Origin: Heterodera schachtii
Lineage: Eukaryota; Nematoda; Chromadorea; Rhabditida; Heteroderidae
DNA: 64,000 nucleotides
Direction: 5' to 3'
Assembly: GCA_023374025.1 (NCBI GenBank)
Contig: SIJG01000020.1
Coordinates: forward strand, 1,249,948 to 1,313,947
Both the position numbers and the translations under genes were made by a program. Shown here one piece after another: positions 34,640 through 46,939 of this stretch. Under the pieces are notes generated by a model. The model had not been told where the DNA came from. It worked only from the letters and a program-made list of their open reading frames with translations, and did no database searches. Numbering within the stretch: position 1 is the first letter of the stretch; the number at the start of each line of letters is the position of its first letter.

Positions 34640-37600
34640 ATGGCCAATAAAAATGATGACTCTCTGTTTCGGCACCCTTTCATGCCCATTTTTTGCCTAA
34701 TTATCGTCGCAGTAAAATGCTTATTAATTCGCTGCTACCATTCCACTGATTTTGAGGTGGCATTTAACATTGAAAAAGAGTCAAAATGCCGAAGTTTGAA
34801 GGTCCACCGCAATTGGATGGCGTTGGTTCACCATTTGCCAATGTCCGATTGGTATCGCTCCGATTTGTCCCAATGGACGTTGGACTATCCGCCATTTTTT
34901 GCTTATTTGGAATGGATTTTTGCACAATTTGCCGCCGCATTGGACCCGGAAATTGTGACGCTGCAAAGGGACGCTTTTTTCTCGCAAAATACGCTCATTT
35001 TTCAACGAATTACCGTCATAATCGCCGATTTGTGCTATGTATGCATTTATATATTCAATGGCACTGCCAAACTGACTTTTCAATATATTTTTTTTTTTGA
35101 AAAAATTTGTCGATATTTTTTGTACCGAGAAAATTTAAAATTAAATAATTTTTTCCGCATTTGCTGTGTTGTGTGTTCCCTTTTTTGTTTTTGTTTACAG
35201 TTGGCTTTTCAGTTCTTTTCCTGTGTACTTCTCGCTGACAATTTTGTCTCTTCGCCATGGCTTCCCGCGAAACTTTTTCGCCACCGATTGAAATTGGCAC
35301 TTTGCGTTTTTCTTGCAACAAATCCGGTGGGTTCGCATCGTTCTGTTAAACGTTGGGTCCGCTGGTGCAACACAATTCCCGGGAATTTTCAGCTCACACT
35401 CAAAATTTCTTTTTTAATGGGTATTTTTTGAAAATTGCTTTCCAAATAAGTTTAAAAAGAAAGCATCCAAGTGCCTTAAAATAGCACTGGAATTTACGAC
35501 TCAAAAAGCGCAAAAAAAAGTCACGAGGTGACTCCTTTCCTGCCCCTCTCCCTGAAAAACAATTTTTTTTTTGTACGGGTCTGCCAGCTTGTAATAAATT
35601 TCGGCCCCAAAATCAGTCGTCTAAATTCGGTGCCCATCCCTGTCTTTTGCGCTTTTTTCGTGCCGTTTTACTTCTTTTTCCATTTTAGGCACTCATTTTG
35701 TTGGACAACGTCCATTTCCAATACAACGCCTTTCTTTTCGGCATCTTTTTGTTCTCTCTTAACGCGATGTTCACCAACCAACTGCTCAAGGTCTGTTCTT
35801 TAATTTGTTGCATTTCCATTGACCCGTGAATGTGTCACAAAACCAATCGCTTTTCTCCGAGGGTAAATTCGTTTTTGGGTTGCCCCACGACAATTTTTTT
35901 TATTTTTAAAATTCCTTACATTAAAAGACTTTCAATTTTTCGGAATTCATTAGGGAGTGGTGGAGAATCGCTCCGCGTTTGCTCAACATTCACATAGCCA
36001 AAGTCAACAAATTTGAAAATATTCGAGAGGCCAAATTTCTTGGATTGATTGGCAACCCAAAGTTACAGGAAAAACAATTTTTGGTCCGCCGCTAATTACC
36101 CCCCCCCCTCCCTAATGGGCATTCATTCGGTTTTTATTCGATTGAAATTTTTGTTTTAAGGGCGCTTTTCTCTTCGCCGTTCTGCTCAATTTCAAGCACA
36201 TTTTTCTGTATTATTCGCCTGCGTTTGTCGCCTTTTATCTCTTCCGTTTTTTGTTTCCGATGGGTCGCCAATTTTTGCGTCGCTTTTTTTCGCTCGCTTC
36301 TGTTGTTGGCGTTGTGTCCATCGCTTCGTTTGGCCCCTTCTTTTTGATCGGTGAATTGGAATTAAATGTCTGTCATTGAAAAACATTTTCTGTGTTGTTC
36401 CCGTCGCGACAATTCTTCTATTTTCAAAATTAAATAGAAAATTTGACGGTGCCAATGTGTCAATTTGGATTTTTACAAGTCTAAAAAAAATTGGGAGAGA
36501 ATTTTGTGTCAGTGGGCGGTGCCGAGAGGCGCCAGAGCCACCAAAGTAAAAAGTGAATGTTTTTTCAAATTTATATCGTTTTTTGAGTTTTAAATTTTCA
36601 GATGGCTTCTCCGCCCTCCGGCACATTGTGGCGCGTCTGTTCCCCTTCAAACGTGGGCTTACCCACGCTTGCTGGGCACCAAATTTTTGGGCACTTTACA
36701 ACTTTGCGGATTTATTTGCGCATAAAATTGTCGCCAAAATTGTGTCATCGACAAATTGCAGCGCGTGGCATTGGCTGTTGAAGCGCTGCCCGCCCGGCAC
36801 GCCCGAATACACGCGGGGGCTTGTTCAGGTGACTCGGCACGGGTTGGCACTATTTTATGCCATGCACACCAAAAAACCGTTTAAAATTATAATCAATTTT
36901 AAAAATGTTTTTTTTTTGCCGTAAAGTTCAAATTTAAGTTTGTCCTGAGAACGATAATAAGAAAATGTGAGTGGGTGGTGAATTTTAAGTGGGTTTAAAT
37001 GAAATTTTTGAAAAAAAAAACATTTTTTTTGTGTATAAAGCCGGCTTTAATTGTGAATGGTCCCTCACTTCACATAAATTAATTTTCCTTTTTACACACC
37101 CCCACTTTATTTATCAGACTTTGGCAGGAATATGAGCACGCCGTTTTGCCAAACATCAGTCCGCCGGTGACTTTTGCGCTCATTTTGTGCGCATTGACTC
37201 CATGCTTTTTGGTTTTTAAAGGGGTAATTACAATAATATTAGTAGTAATTACTTTAATTAATCCGTAAATTTTCCCTTTTTAAGAAATTTGGAAAACCGT
37301 CGGACGAATGCCTTTTGATTTCGCTGACCTTTTCCGCCTTCGCCTTCTTTTGCTTCGGTTGGCATGTCCATGAAAAGGCCATTCTGTTGGTCTTTTTCCC
37401 GCTGTGCCTTTTGGCCATTAAGGTGTGTCAAATAAATACCGAGGTTATTAGGGATTATTTCATAATATTTGGCATACAAAAATTTCGATGTTTTTTTAGC
37501 CATAAACTCATAACTTTTTATAGTATTTGATGAAATTTTCTTAGTTTATGAGTAAAAGTTATTACGAATTAAAATATGTATACAATTAAACAGAAAGTTA

Positions 37601-38181
37601 ATCGACATTTTGCCAATTTTCTTAATGGGCCAAAAGCATTTTCAGTTTTTTAACTTTTGTTTCTCATAGGACCCAACATTTATGCAGCCATTCGCTTTGC
37701 TTTACGTGGCCTCAATTTTCGCGCAGTTCCCTCTCTTCTTTACGCCGTTTGAATGCTTTTTGAAATGGGCATTCACACTTTGGCATTTTGCTCTTTGCCA
37801 ATTCTTGGCCAATTTTGTGTGGGGCATTCGATTGGCCGAATTTGCGCAGTTTACCGTCGCTAAATTGGCACTTTTTCAAATGGTTTTGGCTCAATTTTAT
37901 GCCGATTTTTGTCATCAGGTAATCGTTTTTTTTAATTTTAAAACCATTTTTTGTTTTTTCAGCTGATTTTTGGTTCTAATTTTGCCTTTTTGCCGATGAT
38001 GGTCCCTTCTGTTGCTTGTGCTCTTCTCGTCTTTTTTTCTTATTTCCATTTCATTCTCATTGTTTTTGCGGAATCTGCTCAAATCCATTTTTTCAAATTT
38101 CGTTGTCGCCGCAGAGAAGTAATTTTTAAAAATTTATTAAAAAAGGCACGAGAATATTTATTGTCAGTTTATTTATTTTGA
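34640..38181 (+). CDS. ALG8: Dolichyl-P-Glc:Glc1Man9GlcNAc2-PP-dolichol alpha-1,3-glucosyltransferase
   Basis: Nine exons: 34640-35038, 35201-35326, 35689-35790, 36161-36350, 36602-36828, 37128-37223, 37285-37422, 37670-37918, 37963-38181. Phases agree and give 581 residues, slightly longer than the usual ~525. This ER membrane enzyme adds the second glucose to the lipid-linked N-glycan precursor. The match is to ALG8 rather than ALG6: [80 protein letters not shown] and [12 protein letters not shown], all family signatures. Many hydrophobic transmembrane segments follow. The start is the first ATG that yields the N-terminal membrane segment; an in-frame upstream extension is not needed. It looks intact and normally constrained. 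All introns use GT donors. Confidence 0.93.
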
Positions 38182-38352
38182 ATCTGAAACTTTTCTTTTT
38201 CGTTGAATTTTATTAGTTTGGTTATTTTTAAAATTAAAACCTTACAAATTCAAAGATTAAATTTGGCAAATCCCCAATACATTGTTAGCCAGTAGAACAT
38301 GTTTTTCTCCTCACAATAACAGACCAAACATTAAACAATAGAAATTCCAAAA

Positions 38353-39744
38353 ATGTTAAAAAAAATCATTTTCAAATTATTTAAAATAATTTTCCAAATT
38401 CATTTTCCGAATTCCATTCTCTCTGCTGCTGCTGCCGCTGCACAAAGTGGCAATTTGTTGCTTGACATGGACAAAGTGAAATTTGTTGCCGGCGTTGACG
38501 TTTCCCAATGTAAAAGTCAGCCTCAATTTGCCGTCGTCTCTTTGGTGGTGCAAACATTCCCCGGGCTTAAGGCAACGATTTGAAAAACAAAATTGTTTTT
38601 TTTTCAATTTCAAATTTCTTGCCGCCTTTTAGGTGCTTTATGTTGCGGATGAGGTGGTTTTGTTGGGCCAACCGGCCCATTACATCACCGAATATTTGGC
38701 TGTGCGCGAAGCGGGGCCCATCCGTCGGGCAATTTGCCGCCATCTGAAGCATTGTCCAAAAATCCAACTGCTATTTGTGGATGGCAACGGCAAATGGCAC
38801 TCCAGGGGTGCCAATGACACATAAATATAAATGCAATAAATTCCAATCTGACACATAAATATAAATGCAATAAATTCCAATCTTTAATAAATATTAAGTG
38901 GATGAACGACTTGGTTTTTGGCCCATACTACCGAAAGATATTTCATACGAAAAATAGGCCAAATGGACAGAGGAAAAATGGGGACTTCAATTGTTTCCGT
39001 TCTCTGACTAAATTCTAAGATCACATTCCAATGAGATAAATTGCTTTTTTCATTTTATGTTTTTTAAAGTATTTTCTTTTATCATTTTTCAATTTCAAAG
39101 GCTGTGGCTTGGCCTGTCATGTTGGGTACAATTTGAATGTTTCCACCGTTGGAATGGCAAAGAATTTTGCGCCCGCTCCTCTGCTGAAGCTTGGCCAATT
39201 GCCAGTTGAAGTGAATTACTTATTGAAAAACAAACATTCATTTTGCATTATTTGTTCTTAAGTTGGTTGCGTCAAAAAATGCGGACTCCGAAAATTACAG
39301 AAAATGGTTCAAAAGCACTCAATCGAACGTAAGTTTCTCTCCTTTTGTGCCACCAGGTCGCCCAAATGTTTGCTTCCTTAGAAGGATTATCAAATTTAAA
39401 AATAGGTTTAAAAATGAAAATTGCCTCAGGCATTGAAATTGGCGGAAGATCAATGCAAAACAGTGAACGGGTCGGCAATGTTTGTCATGCAAAATGCTGA
39501 CCAACAACTTCCCGATTTGGCCATTCTGCGTTCAAGCACTTCCCATGTGCCATTGTTTGTTTCTTCCGGGTGGGCAATTGAGTTCGATTTGGCCGCAAAA
39601 ATTGCGTTGGAATGCATTGATCAAAATCCGATCAGATTGGTGGGTGATCGATCAATCATTGATCAGTTAAAAATTGTTAAATGTTTTTTATTTCAGAGTG
39701 ATCTTCGGTCGAGAACAAAGCTGAACGAACTTTTTGAGAGATGA
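38353..39744 (+). CDS. ENDOV: Endonuclease V
   Basis: Six exons: 38353-38571, 38633-38807, 39101-39210, 39263-39328, 39430-39639, 39697-39744. Phases agree and give 275 residues, normal for the family. Endonuclease V cleaves near inosine, in RNA in animals and DNA in bacteria. Seen: FVAGVDVSQCKSQ (first catalytic Asp), FPGLKVLYVADEVV, EYLAVREAGP (catalytic Glu), LLFVDGNGKWHSRGAG (second Asp), GLACHVG and VGMAKNF (Lys). Near the C-terminus, PLFVSSGWAIEFDLAA aligns with the family's SxGHxxSLExA, so the usual His is Trp here. Intron 1 has a GC donor (CTTAAG then GCAACG). It starts about 170 bp after the ALG8 stop on the same strand. Confidence 0.9.
38815..38885. repeat. Tandem duplication in ENDOV intron 2
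   Basis: A 36-bp unit beginning TGACACATAAATATAAATGC and continuing AATAAATTCCAATC occurs twice in direct succession. Confidence 0.85.
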
Positions 39745-41140
39745 TAAAAAGAGAATGCTCTATTGTATTATATTCTAAGTGTTCTGTTAAAATGTTTTGT
39801 TTTAATAATGATTTTTTATTTCCGTGGTTATTCTCTTCGAAAATGTTTGCGCTATAACTGAGGAATTGATAATAATCATTTTTACGAAAAAACATTTAAT
39901 GTTTCATAAATTAAAATTCATTCGATATTTAAATTCAAAGTAAAATTATTTGCTCGATTGTCAACCGATATATGGGTGGTCATTTACTTATCATAAAATA
40001 TTTTGTATTTGTGCATCGTTTTTGCTAATTTTATAATCCTGTATGTTTATTTATAGGTGGTCGCCAGCCATATTCTGCATAATCTCGGAATTTCTCTTTT
40101 AAATTTCTCACCAGGCGTGGAGCGCGACCGCGGCAATTTAAATCCGAAATGCGCGACCGCGTGAGCTTTTTGTCTTCGCTCCATCCGTTTCTTACTACTA
40201 ATTGTATTTCTGCATTTTGAGATGTTGATGCTCTTAACCATTTTTTGTATCCATGTCGAATCATAGGCGTCTGCCGATCACGTATAGAAGCGATATTTAC
40301 CTTTTCGAATGTGTTACGAATAGCTGATTTTCGCGTAGCCCAGCTGACGGAAAGTGGGCACGTGAAAAGCGCAAATCAAAATGGATCGGCAGGGCAACAA
40401 TTTGAGAAAGCTTATAGAAGACTGCGAATCGTGACTCGTTTAAATATTTACGAGCCTGTACTTATGAGTCAAATTTTTGAATTTTTTTAGCTAGGTGTAC
40501 GCTTTTTTAATAATTAATTTTCACTGACGAAATCACTCACTGACGAAATCACTTACTGACGAAATCACTCACTGACGAAATCACCGGGAACCCTGAGGAA
40601 CAACATCCCGAACCAGGACTGCCCAATCACATTAAAAATTGCTTTGATCATGTAGAGCATCTTTGATTTGCTACTTACATTTTTGGCTCCGGCTCCAAAG
40701 TGATCAGAAAAAATCGTGCCCGAAACTCGAAAAACTAAATAGAGTTAGTTCCTAATTTTAATTAATGATCGGAAATTTCTCTTTCTTTTTTAACTTTAAT
40801 TACGCCAAAAAATGGGATAAGCAAAAAATTTATTTAAGAAAAAATTATTAACTGTTCTGAAAACACAAATTATGTCGCACCAGAAACACTTGATAAAAGG
40901 AACATTACCACAAATAAAACAATTCAGAATAAAGTGATTAATTTTTAAAACAAATTTTGCGGAGGAATTTCAAAAGTTGGGTATTAAGTGTCAATTAGAC
41001 CGTAATTTTCTATGAATATTTAAGGAAATATTACAAATAATTCGTTCCATTTAATTTTTTTCAATTGAGATACGATTGAGAAAGGTTAATAAAAACTTGG
41101 AAATTTGTGATGTATTTTTTGATAATTGTCTTTCACTGAA
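39745..41140. other. Intergenic region with a short tandem repeat
   Basis: No convincing gene. Open frames on both strands at 40031-40490 are short and lack splice support. At about 40525-40585 a 16-17-bp unit TCACTGACGAAATCAC is repeated four times. Confidence 0.45.
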
Positions 41141-41365
41141 ATGCATTGTTTGGTCTTCAGCGTGCCAATGCCATTGCCTTTGTGCCATTCCCTTTTCCCC
41201 ATTCTCTTTTTGTCGTCATTGCCCAAATTGGCGGCTAACAGTGCGTGGATTATTAGCAGCGATGTTGAAATTGGTGACCACACAATAACATTTACAGACA
41301 CTTGTTCAAAAGGCCAAATTTCGGTTGTAGAATCTTACGGAAAAGGAAAAAATGGTAACCAATGA
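41141..41365 (+). CDS. Small putative secreted protein
   Basis: A 74-codon frame from ATG 41141 to TGA 41363. It starts MHCLVFSVPMPLPLCH and continues FPILFLSSLPKLAANSA, a good signal peptide, followed by a short hydrophilic domain (IGDHTITFTDTC, ISVVESYGKGKN). No family recognised. The end of the frame overlaps the point (about 41354) where homology between the two PAP-like copies begins, so the ORF may be an orphan first exon placed beside copy B. Splicing into copy B in the right phase was not found with a strong donor. Confidence 0.38.
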   Translation: MHCLVFSVPMPLPLCHSLFPILFLSSLPKLAANSAWIISSDVEIGDHTITFTDTCSKGQISVVESYGKGKNGNQ

Positions 41366-41481
41366 AAAAACGCTTTTCCGAAATTTGTCGGAAAATATTC
41401 GAAATAAATTGACAATTGTTTGGTATAATGCCCTCGAACAACAATTTCGTATGCCTTTTTACATTTATTTTCTCGCTTTAG

Positions 41482-44400
41482 GAAGAAAAGGATAACAATT
41501 GGCCCATGGTTTCTCAAAATGAAACAAAATTTTTTGGAGGCAAATAAAAATATATCCGACGTTCAAAAATTGGATTTCAGCTTTTTGGAAGTATGGGACA
41601 TTAACACTGATCCGTCAGATCTAAATGTACAAATAAAGCGACAGTACAAAAAATGGATTGGCCAATTGCACAAAAATGCCATCATCAGAATTAGCGGGGA
41701 GGACAAAGTCTTTGCGGAACGATTAAGAAAAGGTTAAAATGAATTAACAATTTTATTATTTATTTAATTACTTTGAATTATTTTTTATAAAAAATATTTA
41801 TAATTTAATTGAAAATGTTTAGAATGTTCTACTTATCAAATTGTTAAGTTTCAACATATTCTAATTGATTTGGTCGAAGACTTAGGAAATGTTGAAGAAA
41901 TTCTAAAAAAGATTCAAATTAATAATGCTCAACAAATTGTTTCAGAAAACACTTTCAACACTTCGCCAAAAAGGAAAAGCAAAGAAGAAATTCGGACAGA
42001 GGAAAAGCCAAAGTCCAAAAAGAAAAAACGAAAAAATAAAAATAAAAATTCAGAAAATATTGGGGAAAATGAAGAAATAATTGAAGTTGAAAATGAAAAT
42101 AAAATTGAAACAAAAAATATTAAAGAAAGCGAAAATAAAATTAATTCAGAAGAATTAATTGAGCAAAACGAATCATCACAAAATTTTCATCCAAATTTTG
42201 CTGGAATAAAATTGGCCAAATTTGAAGATGGCACTTTTTTGGCCAAGATTTTTGCTCAAATTTTCGATAATGTTCAAAAAAACCCAGGTCCATCTGAAAG
42301 TTTAATTATTATAAGAATTAATAATTTCAATTTAAGATGATTTTGTTGATTTAAATTCATCTTCTCAACTGTTACATTTTGGCGTTTTTGCCAACGAAAT
42401 TAGTAATAGAATAAAAGTTATTAATCTGTTGAAAAAAGCGCTGCCCGAAATTGATATTGGCCAAATTGATAATCTTAAAAATGAATGGGAGCAGTTGAAA
42501 AATGTCGAATTAGCGAAATTGAAAAATGGTGACAAATTAATTTCGATACTTTTTCTATTGTTAAAACAAATTGTTGGAAAAATGGACAAATTTGAACTGA
42601 AAAATGTGCAAAATTTAAATTCAAACGAAGAAAATTATGTCAAAGACCAATTAATTAAGGAAAAATTTTCCAAATTTATTGTCGAAAATTATGGCCAAAA
42701 CAATTGGCGAAATTTAAGCCAACCAAACAAAATTGGCATAATGAAAGCGCTTTTTATGAACCAAAATATTGATGATGTTCTTGAAAGTGTCAAAATATAT
42801 ATAAATAAATATGAAAAATTAAATTCACAAATAAAATTGGGTAAGCCGTAATAAAAAAAAATAGTAATTATTATCATTATTATTATTATTTAAATTTTAT
42901 TTTAAGACAAATATATTTTTGAAAAATCAAAACATGATCAGTTTCCACAACAAATATGGGATTTAAATGAAAAATTATATTTTGAAATTTCAAATGGATG
43001 GAAAGAAATGAATTATGATGAAATGACTTTTCGAACCGATAAAGTAGCAATAAAACAAAATAAATAAATTAATTTTTATTTTAGATTAAAAGTATTGTTG
43101 TTGACAAAAATGTATACAATGACTATGATTTAACTGCAACAGTCAGAATAACAAATGAATTAAGGAGCATTTTTGAGCAATGGGTAATTAATTAACAGAA
43201 TTAGGGTTTAATAAAAAACAATATGAATTAAGCCTTCATTTTTTTTTCAAAATTAAATTTTTCAAAAATCTCCCTGTCTAAGATAGAGATGAAAATATTT
43301 ATACCTAAGTTTTTCTTTGGAATTTCTTTATTTTGTTTAGTCAGCAGATGATGCCCGATTTCAAATGCCCGTTTCACATCATTTATTGCCAAATGTTAAA
43401 TCATTAGAAACAATTTGCATTTTGCCACAAGGATTTGACATAAAAACAAATGTTTTTGGAATTTTGCCATGCGTTTTTAGTAAAATTCGCCCGTGCGATG
43501 ACAATTCATTATACTGCAAATTTTGCAAGGCATTGAACTTAAAAATTTGCAATTTTATAATTTTTTATTTTTAAATTAAAAAAATATATTTTTGAAATAT
43601 AAAACCATTTTTGCCATTTCTGTTTTAGGACCGACGATTTTTAATAAAACATCAAAAAATGGACAAATTGTCGCCAGTGCCGAAGTTGCAGTTCATTTTT
43701 ATGGGTTTTCGTTTCGTTGTCCATTTTGTCGTTTTTCCGATGCCGTCCATTCCAAAATTAAATTTTGGTGCTCGGCAACTCAGCGTATTTATAAAAGATT
43801 TGGGGAGAAAATTGCAAAAATTGATCAAGGATTCTAATTATGTTGAAGAATATGATCCAAAAAAGAGAGCAGAATTGAAATGGAAGCTTGAAGAAGAGCT
43901 ATTTTTAGACGGTAAATCGAAAATAATTTACAAGTTTTAATTAAATTATATTAATATTGGCGAATGGAAATTAAAATACCAAAAATTCTTAGTATTTTTG
44001 ACATATAAAAATTTTAAAAATAAATTTTTGAATTTGATAATTGTTCAAAAAATAAATCTTCTTTTTTATGAAATTAGCAATTTGATAAAAATTTGGTGCT
44101 AAAAACAATTTAATTTTAAGATACTGATGAGGATAAAGTGTTAAGGATTTTGGATGAGCTTGACAAAATGAATAATGAGGAAGAAAAGAAAAATCATGAA
44201 TTGAAACATAATTCGGCTGAAACAAAAACAAAGCAAAAAACAAAAATGGAAAAAAACAGAAAAGAAATTGAGAAAATGGGAGCAAAATTGAACATTTTAC
44301 AGAGTAATTAATAATAATTAATAAATTAGAAATTAATGCAAAATTTTAAATATATTTTATTTTGATTTTTTTAGGACATGCAATTCAACTGAAAATATTG

Positions 44401-45843
44401 GAATTTCTATTGACAAGCGATGAATTGTTCCGAATAAATCATCGTTTTGACGAAAGAGTGACAAAGGGAAATACTTTAACAACATTCAGAACAACTTATG
44501 GCATTTTGGAATTATGGGCAAAAAGTTAATTAAAATTTTAAATAAAAAAATGAAAAATAAAATTTAGGAAAAAATATTTTTGACGAAAATATTGGCCATT
44601 TTAATGCGCAAGTGATTTGCATAATGCTGACCAAAGTGTTTCTGCTATTCCCTGGCAATGTTTCTGTGCCATTTTTGTTGGAAAAGTTTTTCCTAATTTA
44701 TTCAATTTGGTAATTTGAAAAGATCGGATAAAAATAAAATTAATTAAATAATTATTTTATTGGATAATTTTTTAAAATAAATTATTAAAATATTTCAAAT
44801 GGTTTATTTAAAACATTTGATTTATTTGCCATTTTTAAATTTAAATATATTTATATTTATTAATTTTATATAAATATTAAATGATTTTTTAAAAAAATGC
44901 AGGAATTGGCCTTTACCATTGCAATTGACTGACATTAAACCAAAAACGGAAGCAACAACAACAATTTCTGCTAAATTGAATAAAAAAATTAATAATTTGG
45001 ACCAAAAAATTTCTATGGAAATGCCAATCATTGCGCCAGTATTTCCTGAACAAAATGTTCTGAATCTGATCAGTAGGGCTGCTAATTTTATGTAAATACA
45101 TTTTTTTTCCTGGATTCTCCATAGCCTAATTAGTGGGAAAAACACTTTCTTTTTTGTGTTTGCGAACAAAAGTTGGGACTTTTATTTACATATTTTTACA
45201 TATTTTCGGATTTTTCTACATATTACATATGTACATATTTTTATACATATTTTGGACTTTTTCGTACATATTTCGCAATTTTTCGTACATATTTTCATTT
45301 TTTTAACATATTTTGAGGATTTTGAAAAATTTATAGAAATTTTTTGTGAAAAATTAAAAAAATTTTTTGAAAATGTATCCCTAAAAATCGAATTTTTTTT
45401 CAAAAAATTATATATCAAAAATTAATTTTTGAAACATTAAAAGGTAATTCTAAGCCTATTTTTGTCATTTATATGGCATTTTGTGCCTATTTCACTTTTT
45501 ACAAAGAATTTTTTTCCAAAAAATAACCATTAAAAAAATTTTTATTTACATATTTTAGTACATATTTGGGGGTTTTTGTACATATTTCATATATATTTTA
45601 GCATTTTTTATACATATTTTATTTACATAATTCGCGATTTTTCTTACATAAAATTAGCAGCCCTACTGATCAGTGCGACTGATGCAAGAAAAATTAAAAA
45701 CGAATTTTTGCATGGTAAATTTTTTGAAAAATTAGCTTTATTTTTTATTATTAAATAATGTAAAAACATTTTTAGCATTTAAAACAATAAGGTCAATGAA
45801 AGAAAACGAAGATTTTATTACATTTTTGGAGGAAAAATTATAA
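41482..45843 (+). pseudogene. PAP-like gene, copy B: 5'-truncated and interrupted by a MITE
   Basis: Homologous to copy A from its exon with [10 protein letters not shown] onward. The A/B homology starts near 41354 (GGTAACCAATG), inside what is an intron of copy A, so the signal-peptide exon and about a dozen helical exons are missing. It retains the NLS-like stretch (SPKRKSK, KSKKKKRKNKNKN at about 41965-42055), helical exons and the degenerate nucleotidyltransferase ([68 protein letters not shown]). The exon encoding the last motif is split by a MITE at 45074-45665. A GC donor after TGCAAG (43529) gives the frame that fits poly(A) polymerase. Stop at 45841-45843. Probably non-functional as it stands, though most exons are open. 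Confidence 0.68.
45074..45665. mobile_element. hAT-like MITE inside a coding exon, perfect 8-bp target duplication
   Basis: Termini TAGGGCTGCTAATTTTATGT are perfectly inverted (the pairing extends to 22 bp). Flanks CTGATCAG at 45066-45073 and 45666-45673 are identical. Copies A and C have the uninterrupted site (CTGATCAGTGCG), proving insertion and its boundaries. Interior is made of TACATATTTT-type phrases with no ORF. Confidence 0.92.
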
Positions 45844-46939
45844 GAAAAGAAAATATTTTTTAATGAAAACATATTATTTGTAATTGTATTGATGGTCTTT
45901 TTTAATTTATATTTTATACAATTAAATATTGCTATAACGACGATATTTATTATCTTTTTATGAAATTGTCAATTATTTTTACTGAATTTATCATATTTTT
46001 ATTTAAAGAAATTAATGTATTTCGCAATGATAACATCGTTTCATTTTAAAGCTTGATAAACAAAGACAAAAATATTTAAAAAAAGAAAAAAATTGAATTA
46101 GTAAATTTGGAATTTTAAACATAAAACAATTTAAAAAATGGACAAATAAATATGACTTTATGAATGAGTATTTTTCGGCATTTGATTTAAAATTTAAATT
46201 TCCTCAGATGTTTTTTGTGTTTGATCAATTCGCTATAGCAAAAGTTGATCAATTGGCAATTTGTTATATTTTAGACAAAATAAAACAAATTTGTTAATGA
46301 TCGCTTTAGGTGCAAAGGAATAATTCAATGAAAAGTCGGCACATCAAATAAACTTTAAGCATGTGCTTCAGAATTGGTGCAATAATCATTTATATTTAAT
46401 AGAGATAATTAAAATTATCAAAAGTGGAATATATTTTCCGCAAAAATGTTTGCTTCTTTTATTTAAAATTAAATAATTTTTTTCTGTTTCTGTATATGTA
46501 TATTTCAACCATAATTAATTTATAATCTAATAATTTTTGACATTTTTCCCAAACAAAATAATTGTTCGACTCAACGCGAGTTCAATAGAAAGCAAATTGT
46601 TTCGAAACAATTACATAATATAAAGTAGACGTTACATGGGTCCGAATATTACCGGTCTTTTTCAAAAAAAAATTCTTATGACGTAAAACAATTTTAATAA
46701 TAATGTTTTATAATTTTTAAAGATTTTTCCAAATTACTTGGGAAATTTAATTTATTTAAATTAATCACTTTCATGTAATATATATGAAGAGATCATTTTA
46801 AAAATTTATTGCAATGCATTCAAAAGCATAATTGATGGATGGATAATCGATAATAAAGCGAAATAATAAATAATTTTCTTTTGAAAATAATAAATAATAT
46901 TAATATTAAAATGCATGTGTTATGCTGTGCATGCACCTG
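45844..46939. other. 3' flank of copy B, shared with copy C and the HTH upstream region
   Basis: No gene seen. 45844-46592 matches the reverse complement of 61317-62089 almost base for base. 46440-46620 also resembles the reverse complement of 9000-9230, upstream of the HTH gene. Confidence 0.6.

Noticed and set aside
40031..40490. Overlapping ORFs on both strands
   Set aside because: Short, no splice signals that extend them, no recognised motif.
43592..43837. Frame with CPFC and WC cysteine pairs read as a Sec23/24-type zinc finger
   Set aside because: The overlapping frame with [16 protein letters not shown] aligns with poly(A) polymerase and joins both neighbouring exons in phase through a GC donor; the Cys frame hits a stop before the next exon.
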